This document shows positions 7,281 to 14,608 of a stretch of DNA of 14,693 nt, one piece after another. The notes beneath the pieces were generated by a model. The model was not told where the DNA came from, made no database searches, and saw nothing but the letters and a program-made list of their open reading frames with translations. Each line of letters starts with the position of its first letter. Position 1 is the stretch's first letter. A program made the translations under genes and the position numbers. Source of the DNA: an uncultured Ideonella sp. (lineage in GTDB: Bacteria > Pseudomonadota > Gammaproteobacteria > Burkholderiales > Burkholderiaceae); the NCBI GenBank assembly GCA_946479475.1, contig CAMLGG010000126.1, positions 1-14,693 on the forward strand, in the 5' to 3' direction.

Positions 7281-8381
7281 TCAGCGCACCGGCACGAGCA
7301 ACAGCGCATGCCCGACATTGTCGAGGCCTGCGTTGACCAGCACTTGGCCCCAGCGATTGATGGGCCCGCCAGACACCAGCCGCAACCCGGGCAACAGGGG
7401 ATCCTCAGGGTCGATCAGGTCGACCAGGTCGTGCCAGCCTTCGACCCGATCCCAGTAGGCCGTGCGGCGAACGCCGTCGATTGGTGACAGCATCGATCCG
7501 ATCACTTGCCCGCTGTCGTTGATGCTGCCAGCCGTCGGCGCCCTGTCCTCGTAGCCGCGCGTCAGGTCGATGGACCCGGTCTGCGGCGACCAGAGGAACG
7601 CGTGCTGCCGATAGACCTTCCGTCCATCGATCTCCTCGATGAAACTGCTTTGGCCGACCACCTGATCGAGGTTGTTGATGCCGTTCGCATGGCACTGGTG
7701 GCTGCGATCGTCGGGCAGCAGGCAATCCAGCTGCGTGACCGTGCCATCCGGCGCGATGTAGATGGCGTCGTCGTCCACGCTTTCGCGCTGGATCCGGTAC
7801 CAGGCGGCGATGGCACCGGCGGCATTGATGTCGCCAGCGTAGCTCTCCAGCGCCCCGGCCGGCTGCAGGTCGACCATGCCGCCCTGCGCCGTCCAGCGGA
7901 ACGCATGGAAGCGCTCGTCGACGGTCGCCTGGCCGATGACCACGCCGGCGTCATTGATCTCGTTGGCCCAGCTCCTGCCGCCCGGCTGGAGCTGCCCCAG
8001 CTTGCGCAATCCGCCCTTCGTGGCGACGAAGGCATCGGTATGGGCGCGCCCTTCATGCTGCATCCTGCCCACCACCTTGCCGCGGTTGTTCAGCCCCTGG
8101 GGGTTCGGCTCCCTGTCCTTCTTGCCCGCGCCGTCCCAGATCCTCATGCCGAGCCCGGGCGACCACAGGAAGTAGCTCCGGTAGTTCTCGGGCAGGCCGG
8201 CATGGAAGAGCATTCCCACGACCTCCCCCTTGTCGTTGAGGCTGTTTCCGGTGGCCGACTGGTAGCCCTCGGGCACACCCAGGTCCACGATGCGGTAGAC
8301 GGGCGGCGCCGCCGACGCGCAGGTCACCAGGCCAAGGAAGAGGATGGGGGCCAAGCCCCTTCGCAAGACGCGGAACCGCAT
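7281..8381 (-). CDS. Exported HAF-repeat protein 2
   Basis: Function is unknown; this is a paralogue of the protein at 1489-2562. The 366-residue product begins with a Sec-type leader (MRFRVLRRGLAPILFLGLVTCASA, cut here at its likely AxA site) and then VYRIVDLG, the common opening of these proteins. Seven repeat cores follow: LNDKGEVVG (48), LNNRGKVVG (97), INDAGVVIG (142), INAAGAIAA (185), INNLDQVVG (235), INDSGQVIG (287) and INRWGQVLV (341). C220 and C230 could form a disulphide. LVTC at 18-21 is a poor lipobox, so lipidation is unlikely. ATG 8381 is fixed by GGGAGGT on the minus strand (within 8388-8395), seven bases upstream; a longer in-frame extension upstream is not protein-like. No C-terminal anchor is seen. 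The gene is divergent from the secreted protein at 8593 across 211 bases. Confidence 0.85.
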   Translation of the reverse strand: MRFRVLRRGLAPILFLGLVTCASAAPPVYRIVDLGVPEGYQSATGNSLNDKGEVVGMLFHAGLPENYRSYFLWSPGLGMRIWDGAGKKDREPNPQGLNNRGKVVGRMQHEGRAHTDAFVATKGGLRKLGQLQPGGRSWANEINDAGVVIGQATVDERFHAFRWTAQGGMVDLQPAGALESYAGDINAAGAIAAWYRIQRESVDDDAIYIAPDGTVTQLDCLLPDDRSHQCHANGINNLDQVVGQSSFIEEIDGRKVYRQHAFLWSPQTGSIDLTRGYEDRAPTAGSINDSGQVIGSMLSPIDGVRRTAYWDRVEGWHDLVDLIDPEDPLLPGLRLVSGGPINRWGQVLVNAGLDNVGHALLLVPVR

Positions 8382-8413
8382 GGTTTGGACCTCCCGGAGT
8401 GATGCGTCACGGT

Positions 8414-8455
8414 GGCGCCTGGCCGCAGCGGTGTCAAACGGCCGACCCTGGCGCC
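8414..8455. other. Stem-loop in divergent intergenic region
   Basis: GGCCG (8421-8425) and CGGCC (8439-8443) can pair around a 13-base loop, and GGCGCC occurs on both sides (8414-8419 and 8450-8455), allowing a longer imperfect stem. It lies between the divergent HAF gene and the secreted-protein gene. No function is evident, and GC-rich background can produce it by chance. Confidence 0.25.
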
Positions 8456-8518
8456 CGCAAGCCCTTCTCCCTCCCGCGCGAGTGCCGCAGCGCCAAGTGC
8501 CTGTCAACCCCCTCGCGT

Positions 8519-8526
8519 AAACGTTT
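8519..8526. promoter_or_regulatory. AAACGTTT palindrome, possible operator
   Basis: An 8-base perfect palindrome with a central CG stands out in a GC-rich region, about 67 bases before the ATG at 8593. AT-rich palindromes with a central CG resemble LacI/GalR-family operators, but the flanks (GT and CC) do not extend the symmetry and no regulator gene is nearby. A TTGTCA (8543-8548) follows, without a convincing -10 at 17 bases. Confidence 0.25.
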
Positions 8527-8592
8527 CCAAAGCCTGCACAAGTTGTCACACTCGCGCCTCTTTTTCGAGCACTGCCACAGAGGGATATCGAG

Positions 8593-9201
8593 ATGACTTC
8601 GCACTTCCGCCCGCTCGCCATCGCCCTGGCCGCGGCGGCGACCTTCGCCAGCGCCGGCGCCGGCGCACAGACCATCGACACCGCCTGGGCCGATTGGACC
8701 TCCACCGACGGCCTGACCACCGCCTCGGGCACGCTGATGCTGCCCAGCGGCGCGGTGAAGCTGAAATTCAAGGGCCCGACCCTGTACTTCGCCCAGGTCG
8801 ACGAGGGTGACACCGACTACTGGTCGGGCGCCGCCTACGACATCACCGGCGCCCCTCCGGGCAGCGACATCCTCGCTTTCAAGGGCGGCACGGACAAGGA
8901 GGTCTACAAGATCACCTTCAGCCGTCCGGTGACCAACCCGGTCATGGCCGTCATGTCGCTGGGCCGCAGCGGCATCCCGACGCGCTATGTCTTCGGCCAG
9001 GTGCCGACCCTCCTGTCGTCCGGCGCCGGCTTCTTCGGCGGCTGCGAGACCTGCCTGACCGTCAAGAAGAAGACGCTCACCGGCACCGAAGGCCACGGCG
9101 TCGTCCAGTTCATCGGGACGTACTCGGCCATCAGCTGGAAGCAGCCGGACTTCGAGTTCTGGCACGGCGTGACCATCGGCGCGCCGACGGCCGACAACTG
9201 A
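8593..9201 (+). CDS. Small secreted protein resembling PEP-CTERM exoproteins, without the anchor
   Basis: The 202-residue product has a Sec leader with probable cleavage after AGAGAQ (about residue 26). The mature region is rich in Gly, Thr and aromatics and contains FAQVDEGDTDYWSG, TNPVMAVMSLGR (114-125), LSSGAGFFGGCETC (141-154) and EGHGVVQFIGTYSAISW (166-182), ending in FWHGVTIG. Blocks of the form NPVMA.MSLG, EGHGV.QF.GT.S.ISW and WHG.T.G are, from memory, typical of exoproteins carrying a PEP-CTERM tail. Here the chain stops right after the WHG block, with no PEP motif, hydrophobic segment or basic end, so it is probably released from the cell. C151 and C154 form a CxxC-like pair. GAGGG lies about nine bases upstream of the ATG. 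The molecular function is unknown. Confidence 0.8.
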   Translation: MTSHFRPLAIALAAAATFASAGAGAQTIDTAWADWTSTDGLTTASGTLMLPSGAVKLKFKGPTLYFAQVDEGDTDYWSGAAYDITGAPPGSDILAFKGGTDKEVYKITFSRPVTNPVMAVMSLGRSGIPTRYVFGQVPTLLSSGAGFFGGCETCLTVKKKTLTGTEGHGVVQFIGTYSAISWKQPDFEFWHGVTIGAPTADN

Positions 9202-9301
9202 ACCGGGGCGAGCCAAGAACTAGGGATCCGATGCGCTGAGCTCCGCGCTGCATGCGATCGTGCGCCCTCGCGTCCTGTCATGACGCGTTGGGGAGAGCCA
9301 C

Positions 9302-10504
9302 ATGCTTCGCATCGAACGCTTCGCATCCCTGGTCGCCGCCACGGCGGTGCTGGTCCTTGGCGCAGCCCCGTCGACGGCTTCGGCCGATCCGTGGCCGCGC
9401 GAGCGACACGGCCCCTGGGGCGACTACCGGATCGTCCATGACTTCCAGGCCGGCAACGACCAGCCAGCCGGCCCGGTGGGCACCTCGGTGTTCGGGCCGG
9501 ACGGCCTGTACTACGGCGTCACCGCCAACGGCGGGCCGGCGAGCGAAGGCACCATCTACCGCCTGAACGCGGACGGCTCGACCACCACGCTGCACGTCTT
9601 CGACATGGCCACCGGCCGCGACCCGGGCCGCGGGATGACCCTGGCCAGCGACGGGCAGTTCTACGGCACGACCACCATCGGCGGGCCGTTCTACAACGGC
9701 GTGATCTACCGGATGAGCACCGAAGGCCAGTACACCGTCCTGCATGTCTTCGACGACGCGCCCGGCGGCGGGCGGCATCCGAACAACCGGCTGGTCGAAG
9801 GTCCGGACGGCAACATCTACGGCACCACGGCCGGCGGCGGCGAGCACGGCAAGGGCACCTTCTTCCGCATGACGCCCGCCGGGCAGGTCACCTACCTCTA
9901 CTCCTTCCACGACAACTCGGAATACGAGCCCAACACCACCAGCGACTTCTGCCTCGGGGCCGATGGCCACTTCTACGCGCTCGGCAGGAGCGCGGCCTTC
10001 CGGGTGTCGCTGGACGGGACGGCCGTCGAGCTGCGCCGCTTCAACGCCGACCAGCACGGCTACTTCGGCACGGCGGGCCTGGTGTGCGGCACCGACGGCT
10101 ATTTCTATGGCGCGATGTCCGAAGGCGGCCCCCGCCAGGGCGGCACGGTCTTCCGGCTTTCGGCGCAAGGGGAGCTGAAGATCCTGCATGCCTTCATCGG
10201 CCCGAAGGATCCGGCCTACGCGGGCGAGGCCTACCGCCCGACCGGTCCCCTCATGCAGGCGGCCGACGGCTCGCTGCATGCCACCACGTTCTGGGGCGGC
10301 AAGTGGGGATACGGCGGCGTCTACCGCGTCGCACCGGGCCATGGCTTCCAGCAGCTCGTCGACTTCGCCGGGCCGCAGGGCCAGGATACCTACGGGGCCA
10401 CCGGCGCCCTGGTCCAGACGCCCGACGGCTTCCTGCTCGGCACAGGCTACAACGGCGGCCTTCACTCCGGGGGCACGGTCTACGCGCTGATCCCGGCGCC
10501 GTGA
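9302..10504 (+). CDS. Exported GloVer-repeat protein (TIGR03803-type)
   Basis: The 400-residue product has a Sec leader cleaved near STASA (about residue 28), then seven copies of a 35-50 residue unit with the pattern DG.[LFI]YG.T..GG....G..[FY]R....G....LH.F. Examples are PDGLYYGVTANGG (66-78), SDGQFYGTTTIGG (116-128), PDGNIYGTTAGGG (168-180), TDGYFYGAMSEGG (264-276) and ADGSLHATTFWGG (321-333). This is the Gloeobacter/Verrucomicrobium-type repeat, whose function is unknown and whose fold is probably a beta-propeller. The fourth unit (ADGHFYALGRSAAF) is degenerate and short. The protein stops after the last unit (GGTVYALIPAP), with no anchor or sorting tail. GGGAG (9291-9295) six bases upstream fixes ATG 9302. 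It follows the secreted protein by 100 bases on the same strand and could share its transcript. Confidence 0.87.
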   Translation: MLRIERFASLVAATAVLVLGAAPSTASADPWPRERHGPWGDYRIVHDFQAGNDQPAGPVGTSVFGPDGLYYGVTANGGPASEGTIYRLNADGSTTTLHVFDMATGRDPGRGMTLASDGQFYGTTTIGGPFYNGVIYRMSTEGQYTVLHVFDDAPGGGRHPNNRLVEGPDGNIYGTTAGGGEHGKGTFFRMTPAGQVTYLYSFHDNSEYEPNTTSDFCLGADGHFYALGRSAAFRVSLDGTAVELRRFNADQHGYFGTAGLVCGTDGYFYGAMSEGGPRQGGTVFRLSAQGELKILHAFIGPKDPAYAGEAYRPTGPLMQAADGSLHATTFWGGKWGYGGVYRVAPGHGFQQLVDFAGPQGQDTYGATGALVQTPDGFLLGTGYNGGLHSGGTVYALIPAP

Positions 10505-10513
10505 CCCGCCGCT

Positions 10514-11596
10514 TCAGAACGCCTGGTAGGCCGGCTTGGCGCCGGCCACCGGGCTGACGCTGGCGAAGCGCGCCGCAAGCCGGGCCTGGACCGAAGTCGG
10601 CAGCGGCGCGAAGCCGGTGCCCCGCGTGAGCGCATCGCCGCGCTGGAAGCACCAGTACAGAAAGCGCAGTGCGGGCTCGACCTTCGCTGCCTGCGCCGGC
10701 GCCGCATCCACCAGCACGAAGCTGGTCAGCGTGATGGGCCAACTGCCGGGCCCGGGCATGTCGAGGATGGAGGCGGTGTCGTCGCCGGCACGGTGCACGC
10801 CGCTTTGCAGGATGGCCTCGCGAAAGCCCGCCTCCGAGGGCTGCACCCAGTGGCCGTCGTGGTTGCGCAGACTCACCGGCGTCAGGCCCGAGGACTCCAC
10901 GCGGTCGAAGCTGACGTAGCCGATGGCGCCGGCGCCGGCCTTCACGGCCGAGACGACGCCATCGTTGCCTTCCTCCGCCCTCACCTCGCCCGGCCACCGG
11001 GGCAGCTGGCCGGCACCCGGCGAGGCCTTGAACGCCGGGGACTGGGCGGCGAGATAGCGGGTGAAGCCTTCGGTGGTGCCCGACTTCTCGGCCCGCACCA
11101 CCCGCACGATGCGGCGCGAGGGCAGCGCGACCCCGGGGTTCGACTCGACGATGCGCGAATCGTCCCAGCGTTCGACCTTGCCGGCCATGATGTCGGCCAG
11201 CAGCTCGCCGCTGAGCCTGAGGCGCGAGACGCCGGGCAGGTTGACCACCGGCACCACGCCGCCGACCAGCATCGGGATCTGCACGAGCTTGCGCCGCGAG
11301 AGTTCATCGGCGGACAGCGGGCTGTCGGTGCCGCCGAAGTCGACGCCGTGCTCGGTGGCGCGCTTGATTCCGTCGCCCGAGCCTGTGGGCCTGTAGCGGA
11401 CCTGCACGCCCTTCTCCTGCGCGTACTGCTCGGCCCAGCGGGCATAGACCTGGGCCGGGAAGGTGGCGCCTGCGGCCTGGACGGTGCCCGCGGCTTCTGT
11501 TGCGAAGGTGCCGGCACCGGCAAGAAGGAGGGTGAGCGCGCACGAACGCGCGACCCAGGCGGCCGCCCGGCGGGCCGCCACATGCCATCGGATCAT
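10514..11596 (-). CDS. PstS-like periplasmic phosphate-binding protein (orphan)
   Basis: PstS proteins capture inorganic phosphate for the PstCAB ABC transporter and affect PhoR signalling. The 360-residue product has a leader with a hydrophobic core at 16-30. Phosphate-site motifs match E. coli PstS in order: QAAGATFPAQVYARW (40-54, with T45 and F46), TGSGDGIK (71-78), VDFGGTDSPLS (85-95, with D91), and RAEKSGTTEGFTRYL (168-182, with R168, S172, G173 and T174). GNDGVVSAVKAGAGAIGYV (210-228) and GTGFAPLP (326-333) are also family blocks. The usual YVEYAYA continuation is replaced by YVSFDRV, and no pstC, pstA, pstB or phoU follows, so it is a divergent, separated copy. The Shine-Dalgarno at ATG 11596 is weak. 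A Pho-box-like repeat lies upstream. It is convergent with the GloVer gene (9-base gap) and downstream of the nuclease on the same strand. Confidence 0.9.
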   Translation of the reverse strand: MIRWHVAARRAAAWVARSCALTLLLAGAGTFATEAAGTVQAAGATFPAQVYARWAEQYAQEKGVQVRYRPTGSGDGIKRATEHGVDFGGTDSPLSADELSRRKLVQIPMLVGGVVPVVNLPGVSRLRLSGELLADIMAGKVERWDDSRIVESNPGVALPSRRIVRVVRAEKSGTTEGFTRYLAAQSPAFKASPGAGQLPRWPGEVRAEEGNDGVVSAVKAGAGAIGYVSFDRVESSGLTPVSLRNHDGHWVQPSEAGFREAILQSGVHRAGDDTASILDMPGPGSWPITLTSFVLVDAAPAQAAKVEPALRFLYWCFQRGDALTRGTGFAPLPTSVQARLAARFASVSPVAGAKPAYQAF

Positions 11597-11629
11597 GGGG
11601 GTACTGCTTCAGTCGAAAAAACGGGCGCG

Positions 11630-11635
11630 AGTGTA
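11630..11635 (-). promoter_or_regulatory. Possible -10 element of the pstS-like gene
   Basis: TACACT on the minus strand matches four of six bases of the sigma-70 -10 consensus. It lies 10 bases beyond the end of the Pho-box-like repeat at 11646-11663, the spacing seen in PhoB-activated promoters where the box takes the place of the -35. It would give a short leader of roughly 25 bases before ATG 11596. Confidence 0.35.
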
Positions 11636-11645
11636 GCCACCGCGC

Positions 11646-11663
11646 CTGACCCCCGTATGACTC
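11646..11663 (-). promoter_or_regulatory. Pho-box-like direct repeat upstream of the pstS-like gene
   Basis: On the minus strand GAGTCAT, four bases, then GGGTCAG place two GTCA cores exactly 11 bases apart, the spacing of PhoB half-sites (CTGTCAT-N4-CTGTCAT). About 10 of 18 positions match the E. coli Pho box, all in the two GTCA cores and adjacent bases; the spacer is GC-rich. Position upstream of a phosphate-binding protein supports the reading. It is a weak match and not proven. Confidence 0.4.
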
Positions 11664-11731
11664 GCCGCCAGCCACGTGAAGAACGCACGCGGCCGTCTGG
11701 ATCCCTCAGGCAGCCTTGCCACCTCGCCCGA

Positions 11732-11743
11732 CCCCCTTGGGGG
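11732..11743 (-). terminator. Possible hairpin after the nuclease gene
   Basis: CCCCC-TT-GGGGG can fold with a four-base loop about 29 bases beyond the nuclease stop codon on the minus strand, flanked by GCC/GGC-rich sequence that could lengthen the stem. There is no T-tract. It separates the nuclease from the pstS-like gene, which has its own promoter-like sequence further on. Confidence 0.25.
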
Positions 11744-11771
11744 CGGAGATGACGCGGTCACTTCCTGGGGC

Positions 11772-14606
11772 TCAATGGCGTGCGCGCACCGTGTTGTCGA
11801 AGAACACCAGGTCGCGCGCCGGCACGATGTCCGCCGCCGGCACGCCCTGCAGCAGCACCAGCGTCTTCCACTTCGCGCCGCCCGAGGGGCCATCGGCGTC
11901 GACCTGCACCAGCGCGCCCTTGGAACCGTCCTTCAGGCGCACCACGCCGTCGGCTATCGGGTCGCTGCCGGCGTAGCCGATGCTCGCCAGCAGGGCCCGC
12001 AGGTCGATGCGGTCGGCCCCCGGAGCGAAGTCGAGCAGGGTGTCCTTGGCATCGGCCATGGAGGTGTAGGTGAAGACGTCGTCGCCCTCGCCGCCGGCGA
12101 GCTTGTCGCCGCCGCCGCCGCCGATGAGCTGGTCGTCCCCCGGCGTGCCGGCGAGCCTGTCCCTGCCCGGACCGCCCTCGATCAGCTTGACCAGGTACAG
12201 GCCGGTGACGACCGGGTCGTGGTCGGACGAGCGGTAGGCCGTCGGCGTGTAGTAGTCGGGGCCGCAGGCCGGGCACAGCGGCTTCCTGAACTCGGTGTTG
12301 TAGTCGATGACCGAGGGCTCGTCGGCGTTGATGTGCCACTCGGCCGCATCGGTGACCTTCGCCGCGAGCGCCGCGGTGGCGAGCGCGTGGTCGAGCCGGC
12401 CGGCCGCACCGTCGAACACGTACGAGTAGCCGAAGGCATTGAAGCGAGCGATCTGGTCGGCGTAGCCGCCATCGGCGAACGCGATCACCGGGTCTTCCTG
12501 CGCGTACGAGTTCATGTCGCCCAGCAGCAGCGCGCGGTCGGTACCGGCCCCGGAAGCCAGGCTCGCGACCCACGCGGCCGTGCGCTGCGCCTGTGCCACG
12601 CGGCGGGCGTTCCAGCAGCCCTGGCCATCGCCGGCGTCGAAGTTGCCGGGGTAGTCGGGGTCGTCCTGCGCCGGGCAGCTGCCCTTGGACTTCAGGTGGT
12701 TGACGACCAGCGTGAAGCGCTCGCCGTTCGGCGCCGCGAAGGTCTGCGCCAGCGGCGGCCGGTTGTGGACCGCGTCGGTGTCGGCTTGCGAGGAGGCGAC
12801 CGGCGCCAGGCGCGCCGGCTTGTAGATCATCGCGACCTTGATCGCGTCCGTGCCGGTGCCGCCCACGGGGTCGGCGACGGCCGCGTAGGTGCCGGCGCCC
12901 ATCTTCGCGTTCAGGCCGTCGACGAGGTTGCCGACCGCCGTCGCGCCGTTGTTCTGCATCTCCATGAGGCCCAGCGCATCGGCATCGATGGCGGCGATCG
13001 CCTCGATGATCTTGGTGCGCTGGCGCTCGAACTCGGCGAGGTTGCTGGCGCCGCGGCAGTTGCCCGGGGAGCTGACGCCGTCGAGCAGGCAGCCCTGGCC
13101 GGTGTTGCCGGACACGTCGGTCCCATCGGTGAAGGTGGTGAAGTAGTTCAGCACGTTGAAGCTGGCGAGCTTCAGGTTGCCGGGCTGCGGCGCCGGCGCT
13201 GTGGTGCGTGCGTTGCCTCGGGTGAACACCACGGGCTGCGTCGGGTGGATCTTGTAGTCGCCGTAGCCGGTGTTGCTGCTGGTGGCCAGGCCGTAGTCGA
13301 TGACGCCGGTGACCGAGGGCACCGTGTCGCCGGCGCGCAGCGTTCCATCCTCGCCCATGTACGGCGTCGGGTCGGGGTTCTGCTGGCTGGTGCCGTCGTC
13401 GAGGATGATGCGGCTGCGGGCGTTGCCATCGGCCAGCGCGACCGCGTCGGCCGTGCCGGGGCGGTAGCGGTTGGTCGGCGTCTCCATGCGGCCGTTGGCC
13501 GAGAGCGTGACCTGGCCATAACGGCCCTGGAAGTAGTTCTGCGAGGCGGTCAGCGGGCCGGTGATGGTGACCAGCATGCCTTCGACATGCTCGAGGTCGT
13601 CGTTGACGAGCTCGGGGAAGGCGATGAGCTTCGGCGCGATGGCGTTGCCGCTGGAGATCACCTGCAGGTTGCCCACGCCGGTGAGCTCGGTCACCGGATG
13701 CGCAGCCGTGTCCGCATTGCCCCCAGCGCCGGTGTTGAACTCGCTGATCACCGCGGTGAGCTGCACCAGCTGGCCGGCCGAGACCGAAGGCGCCGCGCCG
13801 GTGTAGACGAAGATGCCGTCGGAGGTCGCATCGTCGCCGTCACCCACGGGGTCCTGCAGGAAGAAGCCGTTGTTGTTGACCCGCGTGACCACGCCCGAGG
13901 TCTGCACGGCCTCGCCCACGTAGGGGCTGGTCGCTCCGCTGCCCTGGATCTCCATGATCGTTCGGGCCGTCGGGCCGTCGCCCGAGCAGGTGCCCGGCGC
14001 CGAGGCGGTGTTGCGCGGGTTGGGCGCGCCGGTGGCGAAGTCGGTCGCGTTCTGGTCGGTGTCGGTGCAGCCGCCGGCCGAACGCTGGTCGGACGTGGTG
14101 TTCGAAGGCGCGGGCGCGGCGCCGGCGCCCTCGAAGTAGTTGGCGCTGCCGAAGCCGACCAGGTCGACGATGCGGTCGGACACCGGCTTGTCGCCCGCCA
14201 GCTGCGTGGTGCTGCTGACCAGCGCCACCTTGCCGCCGGTCGAGCCCATCGCGATGGTGCCGATGGCGTCCGGCGCCGGCAGGTCCTGCGTGCCTCCGGC
14301 GCCGAGGGCCTCCTGCACCAGGTAGTACTGGCGCGGCTGAAGCACCACGCCGGTCAGGTCGGTCTTCTGCCAGGTGCCTGTGCCCGTCGTCGAGTTGTAC
14401 TGGACCGACCAGCCGGCGAGCGACACCGGCGACTCGCCCGCGTTGAACAGCTCGATGAAGTCGTTCTTCAGCGTCGCGCCGGCATTGCCGCCGCCGCCAT
14501 AGACCTGGCTGACGACCACGCCGGAGGTGGAAGCAGACGCCGGGAGGGCCATGCCGGCGGCAAGCAGGGACGCGCACAGCGGGCGCAGGGCAAAGCGGAA
14601 GCGCAT
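11772..14606 (-). CDS. Extracellular nuclease: lamin-tail domain, EEP nuclease domain, RTX repeats and type I secretion tail (ExeM/NucH-like)
   Basis: Probably a secreted, metal-dependent DNase/phosphodiesterase acting on extracellular DNA. The 944-residue product has a Sec leader (cleavage after PASAS/A, about 26), then a lamin-tail domain (about 28-205: VVVSQVYGGGGN, DFIELFNAG, GWSVQY), and an OB-fold-like stretch (about 215-460: VQTSGVVTRV, GFFLQDP). The endonuclease/exonuclease/phosphatase domain (about 478-805) has catalytic-type residues N484 (ASFNVLNYF), E549 (LGLMEMQNNG), H637 (VVNHLKSKG), D697/N699 (LLGDMNSY), D739/H740 (RLDHALA) and D795/H796/D797 (SSDHDPVV). Four RTX nonapeptides occupy 811-846, followed by a VCA0849-type type I secretion domain (about 847-930, TLLDFAPGADRIDLRALL). 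Cysteine pairs fit an exported protein. GAGGTGA six bases before ATG 14606 fixes the start. That ribosome site lies inside a hairpin, and Pho-like repeats lie upstream. No type I exporter gene is in the window. Confidence 0.92.
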   Translation of the reverse strand: MRFRFALRPLCASLLAAGMALPASASTSGVVVSQVYGGGGNAGATLKNDFIELFNAGESPVSLAGWSVQYNSTTGTGTWQKTDLTGVVLQPRQYYLVQEALGAGGTQDLPAPDAIGTIAMGSTGGKVALVSSTTQLAGDKPVSDRIVDLVGFGSANYFEGAGAAPAPSNTTSDQRSAGGCTDTDQNATDFATGAPNPRNTASAPGTCSGDGPTARTIMEIQGSGATSPYVGEAVQTSGVVTRVNNNGFFLQDPVGDGDDATSDGIFVYTGAAPSVSAGQLVQLTAVISEFNTGAGGNADTAAHPVTELTGVGNLQVISSGNAIAPKLIAFPELVNDDLEHVEGMLVTITGPLTASQNYFQGRYGQVTLSANGRMETPTNRYRPGTADAVALADGNARSRIILDDGTSQQNPDPTPYMGEDGTLRAGDTVPSVTGVIDYGLATSSNTGYGDYKIHPTQPVVFTRGNARTTAPAPQPGNLKLASFNVLNYFTTFTDGTDVSGNTGQGCLLDGVSSPGNCRGASNLAEFERQRTKIIEAIAAIDADALGLMEMQNNGATAVGNLVDGLNAKMGAGTYAAVADPVGGTGTDAIKVAMIYKPARLAPVASSQADTDAVHNRPPLAQTFAAPNGERFTLVVNHLKSKGSCPAQDDPDYPGNFDAGDGQGCWNARRVAQAQRTAAWVASLASGAGTDRALLLGDMNSYAQEDPVIAFADGGYADQIARFNAFGYSYVFDGAAGRLDHALATAALAAKVTDAAEWHINADEPSVIDYNTEFRKPLCPACGPDYYTPTAYRSSDHDPVVTGLYLVKLIEGGPGRDRLAGTPGDDQLIGGGGGDKLAGGEGDDVFTYTSMADAKDTLLDFAPGADRIDLRALLASIGYAGSDPIADGVVRLKDGSKGALVQVDADGPSGGAKWKTLVLLQGVPAADIVPARDLVFFDNTVRARH

Positions 14607-14608
14607 GG

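Noticed and set aside
8399..8596. 65-codon plus-strand frame in the divergent intergenic region
   Set aside because: Composition is not protein-like, no ribosome site is clear and it runs into the start of the secreted protein gene; I treat the stretch as regulatory DNA.
9277..9284. CTGTCAT/GTCATGAC upstream of the GloVer gene as a Pho box
   Set aside because: One half-site matches CTGTCAT perfectly, but there is no second GTCA at 11 bases on either side.
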